Shown here: piece by piece, positions 27,034 through 36,261 of the stretch
Position numbering within the stretch: the stretch's first letter is position 1
How the letters are laid out: each line of letters opens with the position of its first letter
NCBI RefSeq assembly: GCF_017301735.1
Contig: NZ_CP071090.1
Span: 6,438,001 to 6,502,000, forward strand
Source: Pyxidicoccus parkwaysis
GTDB lineage: Bacteria > Myxococcota > Myxococcia > Myxococcales > Myxococcaceae
Length of the DNA stretch: 64,000 nt
Reading direction: 5' to 3'
Position numbers and translations under genes: made by a program
The notes under the pieces: model-generated
Database searches by the model: none
Seen by the model: the letters and a program-made list of their open reading frames with translations, nothing else
Told to the model about the DNA's origin: nothing

Positions 27034-27148
27034 CGGGCTGCGCGGGCGAGGCGGACCGGCCGGAAGCGGCCGCCTCGAACCGTGCCGCGCTGGTGGAGCT
27101 CCTCCGCTCGCTGTGACGTGCCGCGCGGGCGAGGCGGACCGGCCGGAA
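26987..27148 (+). repeat. Tandem duplication of the 3' end of the di-haem gene
   Basis: Bases 26987-27065 recur at 27070-27148 with five differences in 79 positions (offset 83). The first copy covers the last codons, the stop and 32 bases beyond. The second copy re-encodes the C-terminal DRAALVEFLHSL as NRAALVELLRSL plus stop. It has no upstream coding part, so it is a dead stub. Confidence 0.9.
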
Positions 27149-27179
27149 AATTGACGGAGTGCTACCGGCCTGTAGCGTC

Positions 27180-27557
27180 ATGCGCATGCGCTCTCCGGCC
27201 CTCGCCCTCGCCGCCTCCGCGTCACCGCGCCGCGCCGACCCGGTCCGCGTGGCCATGGAGCGCCTGTCTCATTCGCTCCCGGCCCGCGCGGATGCACGCG
27301 TGCTGGTGGAGTTGCTCGAGGACGACGTTCGCGAGGGGTTGGACGCGCTCGGCGACGTGGGGGCCCATTTCAACGGGCTGCTGGACACGCTCCGCACCGA
27401 GGAGCTGTCACCGGTGACGCTGCTGGAGGCTGGCGAGGACCTGCGCGTGCTGCAGCAACTCGATTACCTGCACGACGTCCTCGTCCAGGTCCGCAAGCGC
27501 CTGTCCCAGGCCGCCGCCCTGCAGCGCCAGGGCTACGTGCCCACGCGGCTTCGCTGA
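27180..27557 (+). CDS. Short hypothetical protein
   Basis: 125 residues with no recognised family. The N-terminus is Ala/Ser/Pro/Arg-rich; residues ~35-115 are predicted helical (RVLVELLEDDVREGLDALGDVGAHFNGLL, then LLEAGEDLRVLQQLDYLHDVLVQVRKRL) with strong GC3, which argues for a real gene. ATG 27180 is chosen; a GTG at 27159 and an ATG at 27186 are alternatives, and no ribosome-binding site stands out. The end of the gene is echoed downstream. Confidence 0.6.
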   Translation: MRMRSPALALAASASPRRADPVRVAMERLSHSLPARADARVLVELLEDDVREGLDALGDVGAHFNGLLDTLRTEELSPVTLLEAGEDLRVLQQLDYLHDVLVQVRKRLSQAAALQRQGYVPTRLR

Positions 27558-27646
27558 GCGGGACTCCGCGCCCCTGTGAAGCGCTGTCCCGGGCCCTGCG
27601 CTGCCCTTCAGCGCCAGGGCTACGTGCCCACGCGGCTTCGCTGAGC
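27495..27646 (+). repeat. Duplicated 3' end of the short hypothetical gene
   Basis: A perfect 38-bp core recurs at 27522-27559 and 27609-27646, with weaker similarity extending left to 27495 and 27579. The core includes the final codons QRQGYVPTRLR and the stop. The second copy re-encodes the same peptide end without an upstream gene. Confidence 0.88.
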
Positions 27647-27763
27647 AGCCTCTCCTCTGAGATGGGCGCATGGAGGGCGTGAGCCTTCCGCACCTGCCGC
27701 CGGAATGGGGCTGGGCTCGTGCCACAGCCCTCGCGTCGTCGATGCACCACCGCGCAGCCTTCG

Positions 27764-29644
27764 TCAGATGCTGGGCGGAACGGCCGTACCACCGGGCGAG
27801 GTCGCCGGCGCCGCGGGGGCCGCGGGTGCAGCAGGGGCCGCCGTCGTGGTGCTCGTGCCGGGCGTCACGTTCGCCGGAGCGGGCGTCGCCGGAAGCGCCG
27901 TGGCCGGCGCGGCGGTGAGCGGCGCGGGCGTCCCCAGCAGCGGCCCCGCCTGACCGGCCGTCAGCGGCGCCGGTGAGCCCAGCAGCGCGGACGGCGGCGT
28001 CGCCGTGTCCGAGTTCAGCGGCGGCGGCGTCGCGAGGACACCCGTGCTCGACTGCGCCGTCCCTAGGAAGTTGTCGAACGTGCCGGCCGTCAGTCCCTGC
28101 ACGGAGAAGAAGCCCAGCGAGGCCACGCCGCCCGACGGCGTGGAGAACGCGCTCGTCGCCGGCCCGAAGCCTGACGGCGACCCCGGCGGCGCCGTCCCCG
28201 GCACCACCGCGCCCTCCGCCGCTGACTGCGAGCCCGGCGCGGGAGTGCCCGGCAGGGAGCCCGAGATGTTCACCGGCGGATTCGGCGCCCCCGTGACGGG
28301 GAAGGTTCCGCTCGTCACGTCCGGCGTCACCGGCAGGCCCGCCACCACCGAGCCCGGCAGCGAAGGCCCCACCGCCGAGCCCGGCGGCGTCACCAGCGCT
28401 CCGCCCGCCACGCCCGCCACCGACGGCAGCCCCGCCCCGCCCAGGGCCCCGGAGCCCTCCGCGGGCGCCTCGGTCGTCGCCGTCACCGGCCCGCCCACCA
28501 CGCCCGTGTCCGCGTTCGGCAGCGGCGCGCCCGTCGTCGTCGTCCCACCGCCCGCGACGTTCGACCCCAGCGCCGTCCCCGTCTCCCCGGTGCCGCTGAT
28601 GGTGTTGGCCCCCAGGCCCCCAGCGCCGGTACCTGTCTCTCCGGTGCGGGTGGTGCCGGTGGCCGCCCCCGAGCCTCCAGTGCCCGTCGTCGCCCCGCCC
28701 ACGGTGACGATGCCGCCGCCCTGCGTGGCGACGATGTCCCGCCCGCCGCCCGCCACGCCGACGCTCGTCTGCGCACCGGGCGTCGTCTCCGGCGTGCCCC
28801 CGCGCGCCGTGGCGAGATTCGTCCCCACGGGCACCGTCACGACCGGGGGCGGATTCGTCGGCGCCCCGAACAGCGTCGTGGGCGGCACCGGCGTCAGCTG
28901 CCGGTAGTCCACCGGCGGATTGCCCGTGTTCTCCACCACGGCCTGCGACGGCACCGACGTCCCATCCACGGAGATGGACACGTCCTCGAACACGAACTGC
29001 ACGAAGCCGCGAGGCTCCACCGACGTCGGCAGGTTCCACGCCACCACCACCAGCTCCGTGTCGCCGGGGCGTGCCTGCCGCAGCAGCCGGTGCGTGTCGT
29101 CATCCGCGTACGCGCCCGCGGACAGCGCCGCCGCATGCACGAAGGCCGTGTCGGTGAGGAGCTGCCCGTTGCGCCACACGCTGCCCACGCCCCACATGGC
29201 GACCGCCGCCTGCGTGCGCGTCATCGCCGTCCAGCCCAGCCCGCTGTCGCCGTACAGCGGCACGTCCAGCAGCACGCCGCCGCCAATCATGTGAGGAGGC
29301 GGCCGGGGAAGCGGGCCCGAGGCGGCCTGCCCTCTAACCTGCGGAGGCGGGAAGCCGGGCCTGGTCAGCTCCACCCGGTACTCCACCCCACCCAGCCGGA
29401 AGCTGGCGGACAGCTGCCCCAGGTCGCCGTACGTGGCGCCGGGCAGGGACACGCGGTCCTCCACGGACAGCGAGGCGCTCCCCGAACCACGCTCGGCCAG
29501 GTCGGTGAAAGGCAGTGGGCCGTGGATGAAGAAGCCGTCCGGCCGCTCGGTCCTCGCGCTGGCCTCTCGGCCCTCGAACGTGAACCCGCCTGGCGCCGCA
29601 GCCAGGAAGCCGGACAGTAGAAGCGTGGTGAAGGGTCCCGCCAT
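27764..29644 (-). CDS. Secreted protein with a long Gly/Thr/Pro/Ala-rich C-terminal half
   Basis: 626 residues. A short signal peptide (LLLSGFLAAAPGG) is followed by a folded domain to about residue 245 (GVEYRVELTRPGF, MTRTQAAVAMWGVGSVW, VQFVFEDVSISVDG). From there to the end there is only low-complexity sequence rich in G, T, P, A, V and S (TGTGGSGAATGT, APAAPAAPAAPAT), lacking Lys and nearly lacking charge. AAGGAGG precedes the ATG but lies in a hairpin. It is co-oriented behind the DUF507 gene. A surface or matrix protein is inferred; I do not recognise the family. Confidence 0.75.
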   Translation of the reverse strand: MAGPFTTLLLSGFLAAAPGGFTFEGREASARTERPDGFFIHGPLPFTDLAERGSGSASLSVEDRVSLPGATYGDLGQLSASFRLGGVEYRVELTRPGFPPPQVRGQAASGPLPRPPPHMIGGGVLLDVPLYGDSGLGWTAMTRTQAAVAMWGVGSVWRNGQLLTDTAFVHAAALSAGAYADDDTHRLLRQARPGDTELVVVAWNLPTSVEPRGFVQFVFEDVSISVDGTSVPSQAVVENTGNPPVDYRQLTPVPPTTLFGAPTNPPPVVTVPVGTNLATARGGTPETTPGAQTSVGVAGGGRDIVATQGGGIVTVGGATTGTGGSGAATGTTRTGETGTGAGGLGANTISGTGETGTALGSNVAGGGTTTTGAPLPNADTGVVGGPVTATTEAPAEGSGALGGAGLPSVAGVAGGALVTPPGSAVGPSLPGSVVAGLPVTPDVTSGTFPVTGAPNPPVNISGSLPGTPAPGSQSAAEGAVVPGTAPPGSPSGFGPATSAFSTPSGGVASLGFFSVQGLTAGTFDNFLGTAQSSTGVLATPPPLNSDTATPPSALLGSPAPLTAGQAGPLLGTPAPLTAAPATALPATPAPANVTPGTSTTTAAPAAPAAPAAPATSPGGTAVPPSI

Positions 29645-29648
29645 CGAC

Positions 29649-29678
29649 GCTGCCTCCTTGTCTCACAAGGTAGGCAGC
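29649..29678 (-). promoter_or_regulatory. Hairpin that encloses a ribosome-binding site
   Basis: Arms GCTGCCTACCTTGT and ACAAGGAGGCAGC (leftward strand) pair over 13 bp with one bulged base and a three-base loop. The AAGGAGG of the 27764-29644 gene (29653-29659) is inside the second arm, nine bases before its ATG. It could also end the DUF507 transcript, but no T-run follows. Confidence 0.6.
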
Positions 29679-29711
29679 GGAGCGGGGAACGGCAGTCCCC
29701 TCTCCAGAAGG

Positions 29712-30230
29712 CTAGATGAGACCCCGGGCGCGGCGGATCTGCTCGACGGTCTTGTTGTACTCGATGTCGAAGGCGCTGGTGCCCTCCTGCAGATGCTTCA
29801 GGCGGGAGCGGGCCTCCTTGTCGATTTCGTCGTCCACGTCCAGGTGCCGCTTCATCACCGCGAAGATCTTCTGACGCAGCACGTTGTCGGCGGCGTATAC
29901 CTCTTCGACGTTCCGGCTGATGAGGAGGAACTCAATCATCTGGTTGATGACGTACTCGATGCCCTCGTCGCCCATCTTGAAGCCGCGGACGTCAGCCATC
30001 TCGCGCTTCACCTGGTTGAACTTCGAGTAGTCATATCCGCGACGCTCCAGTGCCTCGCGCGTCGCCTGGTTCACACGCTCCTCGTTGGCAAGGTACTCGC
30101 GCATGATGGCGGAGAGGTCCATCTCGGCGTCAGCCACGCGCATCGGCTCCACCTCGATGTCCCCATCCTGCATGAGCTGCTGAATTCCCTCGCGCGAGAT
30201 GATCGGGATCACCTTCGGATACAGCCTCAT
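29712..30230 (-). CDS. DUF507 family protein
   Basis: 172 residues, charged and all-helical, matching DUF507 throughout: it opens MRLYPKVIPIISREGIQQL and holds the segment REYLANEERVNQATREALERRG. There is no signal peptide, membrane helix or catalytic motif. The family is widespread in deltaproteobacterial relatives and Aquificales and has no known function. The start is preceded by GAGGGACC and a plausible promoter 43-72 bases upstream, so it can be transcribed independently of uvrC. Confidence 0.88.
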   Translation of the reverse strand: MRLYPKVIPIISREGIQQLMQDGDIEVEPMRVADAEMDLSAIMREYLANEERVNQATREALERRGYDYSKFNQVKREMADVRGFKMGDEGIEYVINQMIEFLLISRNVEEVYAADNVLRQKIFAVMKRHLDVDDEIDKEARSRLKHLQEGTSAFDIEYNKTVEQIRRARGLI

Positions 30231-30272
30231 GTCGGTCCCTCACCCTCTAAAAACGTGCTCGGATCGTGAACC

Positions 30273-30302
30273 GCTATAAATCAGCGCCGAGCCCAGTCGC
30301 AA
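30273..30302 (-). promoter_or_regulatory. Candidate promoter of the DUF507 gene
   Basis: On the leftward strand TTGCGA is followed after 18 bases by TATAGC, which ends 43 bases before the start codon. The segment is the most AT-rich part of the 135-bp gap between uvrC and the DUF507 gene. Confidence 0.45.
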
Positions 30303-30365
30303 TGAAAAACCCCGGGAACTTCGCGGTTTCAGCGCACTGCCCCCACGGTCTGCAGCGGAAATTAA

Positions 30366-32306
30366 TCACGCCGCACCGGGTGGCGACCCTCCCTGCGATT
30401 TTTCGTTCACCGGCTCGCTCGCGTCGTCCAGGGACGCCTGACGTACGGGGTCCTCCGCGTCCTCCTCGGGGTGCCCGTGGAGGCCCGCATGGACCCGCTC
30501 GGCCACCGCGGGCCCCACCACCTCCGCCAATTCCTCGATGGTGGCCTCCGACACCCGCTTGAGTGAACCGAAGTGGCGCAGCAGCATCTTCCGCCGCGCC
30601 TCGCCCACCCCGGGAATGTCCTCCAGGGCCGAGCGAACCCGACTCTTGCGCAGCACCTGCTTCTGGAAGGTGATGGCGAAGCGGTGCGCCTCGTCCCGCA
30701 TCCGCGTGAGCATGAACATCTCCGCGGAGTTCTGTTGAAGGACGATGGGGTCCTTCCGCCCCACCACGAAGACGCGCTCGGGGCTCTTCGCGCTCTCCGC
30801 GTCCCGGTCGAAGACCTCCAGGTCCCGGCTCTTGGCGAGGCCCACCACGTCCACCGAGTCCACGCCCAAATCCTTCATGGCCGCGTGCGCGCTGGCGAGC
30901 TGTCCCTTGCCACCGTCGATGACGAGCAGGTCGGGCAGGTCATTGTCCTCCAGCCCGCGCTTGAGCCTGCGCGTCACGACTTCGTACATGCTGGCGAAGT
31001 CGTCCTGCTTCTCCAGCGTCTTGATTTTGTACTTCCGGTAGCGCGACTTGTCGGCCTCGCCGTCCGTCACCGCCACCTGCGAGGCGACAATGGCCGAGCC
31101 CTGGAAGTGCGAGATGTCGAAGCACTCCATGCGGCGCGGGAAGTTGCGCAGGCCCAGCCGCTGCTGGAGGCGCGACAGCACGTTGTCCGTCTCGTCCTTG
31201 GTGCGGCGGCGCTCCACGAAGGCCTGCTCGGCATTCTTGGCGGCCATCATCACCAGGTCGTGCTTCTCGCCGCGCTTGGGCACCGCAATCCGCACGCGCT
31301 CGCCCTTGCGCTCGGAGAGCAGCGCCTCCAGGCCCTCCGTCCCGTCGTCCGGATCCAACGGCAGCAGCACCTCCTCCGGCACGAAGCTGCCCTGGTCGTA
31401 GTAGAGGTTGACGAAGGACGACAGCAGCTCCGCGTCGGGGAACTCCTGGCTGCCGAAGGGGAAGGCCTGTCCGCCGTTGAGGCGGCCCTGCCGCACCCAG
31501 AGGACGTAGAACAGGATGCGGTCCCCTTCGCGGTGGAGGGCGAAGACGTCCTGGTCCTTGAAGTCCGTGGTGGCCACCTTCTGCCGCTCCAGGCTGCGTT
31601 CAATGGCACTGAGCTGGTCTCTCAGCCGCGCGGCCTCCTCGAACTTCAGCTCCTGGGACGCGCGCTTCATGCGCAGGCGCAGGCCTTCCACCAGCTCGTT
31701 GGCCTTGCCCTCCAGGAACATCCCCACCTCGTCCACGCTGCGGCGGTACTCGTCCTCGGGGACGGGGTGCACGCACGGCGCGGGACAGCGGCCAATCTGA
31801 TACAGCAGACACGGCCGCTTGCGATTGGCCAGCACATGGTCCGTGCAGGTGCGCAGGTGGAAGTAGCGGTTGATGATGCGCAATGTCTCGCGGATGGCGC
31901 CCGCGCTGGAGTACGGGCCGAAGTAGCGCGCGCCGTCGCGCTCGTACTTCCGCACCACCTCCAGGCGCGGATACGTCTGCGTCCGGTCCAACCGCAAGGA
32001 GATGAACTGCTTGTCATCCTTGAGCAGGACGTTGAAGCGCGGCTTGTGCTTCTTGATGAGCTCGTTCTCGAGGAGCAGCGCCTCCTTCTCGTTGTGGACG
32101 AGCACCGTCTCCAAATCGCCCAGGAGCTGATCCAGGAGCGACACGAAGACGCGCGTGTCCCCGGTGCGCGTGAAATATGAGCGCACGCGGTTGCGCAGGT
32201 TGACGGCCTTGCCCACGTAGATGATCTGCCCGCGGCGGTCCTTCATCAGGTACACGCCGGGCTCGGTGGGCAGTGCGTCGAGCTTCTCTTGAAGCTTCGC
32301 GTCCAT
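30366..32306 (-). CDS. uvrC: Excinuclease ABC subunit C
   Basis: Dual-incision nuclease of nucleotide excision repair, 646 residues. The N-terminal GIY-YIG nuclease has [19 protein letters not shown] Cys cluster follows at about 150-180, then a UVR motif (about 205-240, which binds UvrB), the RNase H-like second nuclease with FDISHFQGS, and a helix-hairpin-helix end ([17 protein letters not shown]). A Pro/Asp/Glu-rich tail follows. It lies 21 bp behind uvrB, an unusual but efficient pairing. Confidence 0.97.
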   Translation of the reverse strand: MDAKLQEKLDALPTEPGVYLMKDRRGQIIYVGKAVNLRNRVRSYFTRTGDTRVFVSLLDQLLGDLETVLVHNEKEALLLENELIKKHKPRFNVLLKDDKQFISLRLDRTQTYPRLEVVRKYERDGARYFGPYSSAGAIRETLRIINRYFHLRTCTDHVLANRKRPCLLYQIGRCPAPCVHPVPEDEYRRSVDEVGMFLEGKANELVEGLRLRMKRASQELKFEEAARLRDQLSAIERSLERQKVATTDFKDQDVFALHREGDRILFYVLWVRQGRLNGGQAFPFGSQEFPDAELLSSFVNLYYDQGSFVPEEVLLPLDPDDGTEGLEALLSERKGERVRIAVPKRGEKHDLVMMAAKNAEQAFVERRRTKDETDNVLSRLQQRLGLRNFPRRMECFDISHFQGSAIVASQVAVTDGEADKSRYRKYKIKTLEKQDDFASMYEVVTRRLKRGLEDNDLPDLLVIDGGKGQLASAHAAMKDLGVDSVDVVGLAKSRDLEVFDRDAESAKSPERVFVVGRKDPIVLQQNSAEMFMLTRMRDEAHRFAITFQKQVLRKSRVRSALEDIPGVGEARRKMLLRHFGSLKRVSEATIEELAEVVGPAVAERVHAGLHGHPEEDAEDPVRQASLDDASEPVNEKSQGGSPPGAA

Positions 32307-32327
32307 GCTCGTGCCGTCTCCTGACGA

Positions 32328-34445
32328 CTACCGGCGGCCCCGGGCCCGTGCGCCCGCGCCTCCACGTCCCCGCCCCTTGCCTCGGCCCCGCGCCGGCTCC
32401 TCCTCCTGCTTCTTCGCGGGCGCCTTCAACAGCGAGCGTGACGCGGGCTTGAGCCCCAGGTCCATGTCCTTGAGGAGCTGCACCTTGTCGCGGTACTCGG
32501 CCGCCTTCTCGAACTGCATCTCGTCCGCGGCGGCGAGCATGTCCTTGGTGAACTCCTCGATGAGCCGCTTTATCTCCTTGGGCTGGAGGACATCGTCCTC
32601 GCCCTCGGCGGCCATGGGCAGCGCGCCCGCGTCGGACGCGTCGTAGGCGGAGTGCTCGGTCAGGTCGGTGATGTTGCTCTTGACGGAGCGCGGGGTGATG
32701 CCGTGCTCCTGGTTGTACTTCTTCTGGATGTCGCGGCGGCGCGTCGTCTCCTCCAGCGCCTTCTTCATCGAGTCGGTGACGTTGTCCGCGTACATGATGA
32801 CGCGGCCATTCAGGTTGCGGGCCGCGCGGCCGATGGTCTGGATGAGCGACACGTGGCTGCGCAGGAAGCCCTCCTTGTCCGCGTCGAGGATGGCCACCAG
32901 CGACACCTCGGGAATGTCCAGGCCCTCGCGCAGGAGGTTGATGCCCACCAGCACGTCGAACTCGCCTTTTCGCAAGTCACGGATGATGGCCATGCGCTCG
33001 ATGGCGTCGATGTCCGAGTGCAGGTAGCGCACGCGCACGCCCACGTCGGCGAAGTACTCGGTGAGGTCCTCCGCCATGCGCTTGGTGAGCGTCGTCACCA
33101 GCACGCGCTCCTGGCGGGCCACGCGCAGGCGCACCTCCTCCAGCAAATCGTCCACCTGGTTGCCCACGGGGCGCGTCTCCACCTCGGGGTCGATGAGACC
33201 GGTGGGACGGATGATCTGCTCCACCACCACGCCCTGGGACTTCTGCAACTCGTACTCGGACGGCGTCGCGGAGACGAAGACGGACTGGGGCACCAACTCC
33301 TCGAACTCGCCGAACTTCAGCGGGCGGTTGTCGAGGGCGCTGGGCATGCGGAAGCCGAAGCTGACCAGCGTCTCCTTGCGCGCGCGGTCGCCGCGATACA
33401 TGGCGCCAATCTGAGGCACCGTCTGGTGGCTCTCGTCGATGAGCACCAGCAGGTTGCGCGGGAAGTAGTCGATGAGACACGGCGGCGGCTCACCGGGCGC
33501 GCGTCCGGAGAAGTGGCGCGAGTAGTTCTCGATGCCGCTGCAGTAGCCGACCTGTTCAATCATCTCGAGGTCGAACATGGTGCGCTGCTCCAGCCGCTGA
33601 GCCTCCAGCAGCTTGCCCTCCTTCTTGAAGAGCTGGAGCTGCTCGGTCAGCTCGTCGCGGATGGTCTGCAGCGCGCGCTTGCGCACGTCCTCACCGGCCA
33701 CGTAGTGGCTGGCGGGGAAGATGACGATTTTGTCCAACGCGCCCAGCGTCACGCCGCGCAGCGGGTCGAACTCGGTGATTTTCTCCACCTCGTCACCGAA
33801 GAAGGAGATGCGGACAGCGCGCTCCTCCTCGTACGCGGGGAACACCTCGACGGTGTCGCCGCGCGCGCGGAAGGTGCCGCGGTGGAAGTCGAGGTCGTTG
33901 CGCTCGTACTGCGCCTCCACCAGCCGGCGCATGAAGGTGTCGCGGCCCATCTCCTCGCCCACGCCTGCGCGCACCGCGAGGTCCACGTAGCTGCGGGCCG
34001 CGCCGAGGCCGTAGATGCAGGACACGCTGGCCACGATGATGACGTCGTCGCGCGTGCGCAGCGAGTGGGTGGCCGAGTGGCGCATCCGCTCGATGTTGTC
34101 GTTGATGGACGAGTCCTTCTCGATGAAGGTGTCCGTCGACGGGACGTAGGCCTCGGGCTGGTAGTAGTCGTAGTACGAGACGAAGTACTCGACGGCGTTG
34201 TTCGGGAAGAGCGCCTTGAACTCGCCGTAGAGCTGAGCGGCCAGCGTCTTGTTGTGGGCGATGACCAGCGCGGGGCGCTTCACGTTGGCGATGACGTTCG
34301 CCATGGTGAAGGTCTTGCCCGAGCCCGTGACGCCCAGGAGAGTCTGGTAGCGGTCGCCCCGCAGGACGCCCTCCGTGAGCTCTCCAATGGCCCTCGGCTG
34401 GTCGCCCTCGGGCTTGTGGTCACTGACGATCTGGAAGTCCGGCAT
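32328..34445 (-). CDS. uvrB: Excinuclease ABC subunit B
   Basis: Damage-verifying helicase-like ATPase of excision repair, 705 residues. Walker A is GVTGSGKT near residue 40, and the beta-hairpin region with the Tyr-rich [12 protein letters not shown] is present. The helicase motifs [21 protein letters not shown] and QTIGRAARN and the C-terminal UVR motif (about 630-665) are intact. The tail is an Arg/Gly-rich basic stretch ([10 protein letters not shown]) not typical of the family. ATG 34445 is preferred over a GTG six codons upstream. No LexA-like box was recognised upstream. Confidence 0.97.
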   Translation of the reverse strand: MPDFQIVSDHKPEGDQPRAIGELTEGVLRGDRYQTLLGVTGSGKTFTMANVIANVKRPALVIAHNKTLAAQLYGEFKALFPNNAVEYFVSYYDYYQPEAYVPSTDTFIEKDSSINDNIERMRHSATHSLRTRDDVIIVASVSCIYGLGAARSYVDLAVRAGVGEEMGRDTFMRRLVEAQYERNDLDFHRGTFRARGDTVEVFPAYEEERAVRISFFGDEVEKITEFDPLRGVTLGALDKIVIFPASHYVAGEDVRKRALQTIRDELTEQLQLFKKEGKLLEAQRLEQRTMFDLEMIEQVGYCSGIENYSRHFSGRAPGEPPPCLIDYFPRNLLVLIDESHQTVPQIGAMYRGDRARKETLVSFGFRMPSALDNRPLKFGEFEELVPQSVFVSATPSEYELQKSQGVVVEQIIRPTGLIDPEVETRPVGNQVDDLLEEVRLRVARQERVLVTTLTKRMAEDLTEYFADVGVRVRYLHSDIDAIERMAIIRDLRKGEFDVLVGINLLREGLDIPEVSLVAILDADKEGFLRSHVSLIQTIGRAARNLNGRVIMYADNVTDSMKKALEETTRRRDIQKKYNQEHGITPRSVKSNITDLTEHSAYDASDAGALPMAAEGEDDVLQPKEIKRLIEEFTKDMLAAADEMQFEKAAEYRDKVQLLKDMDLGLKPASRSLLKAPAKKQEEEPARGRGKGRGRGGAGARARGRR

Positions 34446-34524
34446 ATCCGTGAGGTTTAACACCGCACGGAGGGGAAGGCCGCTCGTTCGTGCCTGCCCG
34501 TCGGACGAAGGACGGAGCGCGTGC

Positions 34525-36204
34525 CTACCGCGCCGCGCCGCTGGACTTCAGCGCCTCCAGGGACTCCTGGCGGGCGGCCTCGAACTCGTCGCCCCTGTTC
34601 CAGCGCGGCATGTCCGGCGCGCGGGCGACATTGGCGCCCAGCAGGAAGAACAGACGCACGTCCTCCACGGCGCCGGAGAAGTCCCACTCCGGACGCAGCT
34701 CGTCGGAGGGCTGGTGGTAGTGCTTCGCCTCCCACGCCTCGCGCTGCTGCTTGCCCCACCCCTCCGGCCGGCCGATGAAGTCCATGCCGCTGCCGAAGTA
34801 CGCGGCGGGAATGCCGCGCTTCGCGAAGTTGAACTGGTCCGAGCGGTAGAAGAAGCCGCGGTCGGAGAGCTGGTCCGCCTTCACCACGCGGCCCTGCGTC
34901 TTCGCGAGGGCGGTGATGACGGCGTCCAGGTTGGACTTGCCCAGCCCGATGACGGTGAGGTCGCGGGTGCGGCCGTGGATGTTGGCGCCGTCGATGTTGA
35001 TGTTGGCGGCGACGCGGCCGGCAGGCACGGGCGGGTGCTCGGCGAGGTACTGCGAGCCCAGCAGGCCCTGCTCCTCCGCGGCCACGGCGGCGAAGAGGAT
35101 GGAGCGGCGCGGAGGCTGGGGCAGCTCGCGGAAGGCCTTCGCCACCGCGAGCATCGCGGCCACGCCGGCCGCGTTGTCGAGCGCGCCGTTGTAGATGGTG
35201 TCCTCGCCCGGCTGCCCGCCCGCCTTCATGCCGAGGTGGTCATGGTGCGCGCTGTAGAGCACCACTTCCTGGGACAGCTTCGCGTCGCTGCCGGGCAGCA
35301 GGGCCAGCACGTTCGCGGTGGGCCTGCGGCGCACCTCGCTGGCGAAGCGCGTGGACACCTTCACGCCGAGCGGCACGGGCTGGAAGTCGCGCTTCTGCGC
35401 GGCGGCGCGGAGCGTGTCCAAATCCTGCCCCGCGAGCTGCAACACGCGGCGCGTGGCGTCCTCGGTGGTCCACGCCTTCACCTGCACGCGCGGGCCGCTG
35501 GTGGCGGGCAACTCGAACTGCTCACCGGTCCACGACGTCTGCACGACCTGCCACGGGTAGCCCGCGCTGGGCGTGGTGTGGATGATGATGGCGCCCGCCG
35601 CGCCCACCTTCGCGGCCTGCTCGTACTTGTAATCCCAGCGGCCGTACCAGAGCCGCGTGCGGCCCGCGAAGAGCTTGGGGTCGTCCTCGGGGTCATTGTT
35701 GAGGATGAGCAGCGTCTTGCCGCGCAGGTCCATCCCCTTGAAGTCGTCCCAGTCGTACTCGGGAGCCTGGATGCCGTAGCCCACGAAGACGAGCTCCGAC
35801 TCCTCCAGCTTCGCCTCGGGCTCCTGCACGCCGGAGACGGCGATGAAGTCCTTGTGGAACTCCAGGTCCGCCGTGCCCCGCGGCGCGCGGAACGACAGGC
35901 TCTTCGGGTGGCTGTTGATGCCCACCAAATCAAACTGCTGGAGGTACGTGCCGTCCGAGCCCGCGGGCTTCAGCCCGAGCGCCTCGAGCTGCGAGGCGAT
36001 GTACGCCTGCCCCAGCGCGTCTCCGCGCGTGCCGGGCCCGCGCCCCTCCAGCAGGTCATGCGAGAGGAAGCGCACGTGGGCGCGCAGCACGTCCGGGACG
36101 ATGGCCTCGGACGCGGCCTTCTCCGCGGCAGTCACGAGCGGCGTGCGCTGCGCGAGCGCGGGGACGGCACAGAGGGCGAGGAGCAGGGACACCAGGCGCG
36201 TCAT
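34525..36204 (-). CDS. Secreted M28 family zinc aminopeptidase
   Basis: 559 residues. A signal peptide ([16 protein letters not shown]) is followed by a PA-type domain (about 120-270, [16 protein letters not shown]) inserted before the M28 catalytic core. Zinc ligands are visible in order: His and Asp of SAHHDHLG, Asp of GALDNAAG, Glu-Glu of [11 protein letters not shown], Asp of INIDGANI and His of [10 protein letters not shown]. The set is complete, so the enzyme should be active against extracellular or periplasmic peptides. It lies 79 bp upstream of uvrB's partner gap on the same strand. Confidence 0.92.
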   Translation of the reverse strand: MTRLVSLLLALCAVPALAQRTPLVTAAEKAASEAIVPDVLRAHVRFLSHDLLEGRGPGTRGDALGQAYIASQLEALGLKPAGSDGTYLQQFDLVGINSHPKSLSFRAPRGTADLEFHKDFIAVSGVQEPEAKLEESELVFVGYGIQAPEYDWDDFKGMDLRGKTLLILNNDPEDDPKLFAGRTRLWYGRWDYKYEQAAKVGAAGAIIIHTTPSAGYPWQVVQTSWTGEQFELPATSGPRVQVKAWTTEDATRRVLQLAGQDLDTLRAAAQKRDFQPVPLGVKVSTRFASEVRRRPTANVLALLPGSDAKLSQEVVLYSAHHDHLGMKAGGQPGEDTIYNGALDNAAGVAAMLAVAKAFRELPQPPRRSILFAAVAAEEQGLLGSQYLAEHPPVPAGRVAANINIDGANIHGRTRDLTVIGLGKSNLDAVITALAKTQGRVVKADQLSDRGFFYRSDQFNFAKRGIPAAYFGSGMDFIGRPEGWGKQQREAWEAKHYHQPSDELRPEWDFSGAVEDVRLFFLLGANVARAPDMPRWNRGDEFEAARQESLEALKSSGAAR

Positions 36205-36261
36205 GGTGCCCGGAGCCCTAACACGAAGCTCCGGGCCCATGCAGCAGCCGCGTCGGCCCCG

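Noticed and set aside
34446-34524. SOS (LexA) operator before uvrB
   Set aside because: No CTG-N10-CAG or myxobacterial LexA-like dyad was found in the gap upstream of uvrB.
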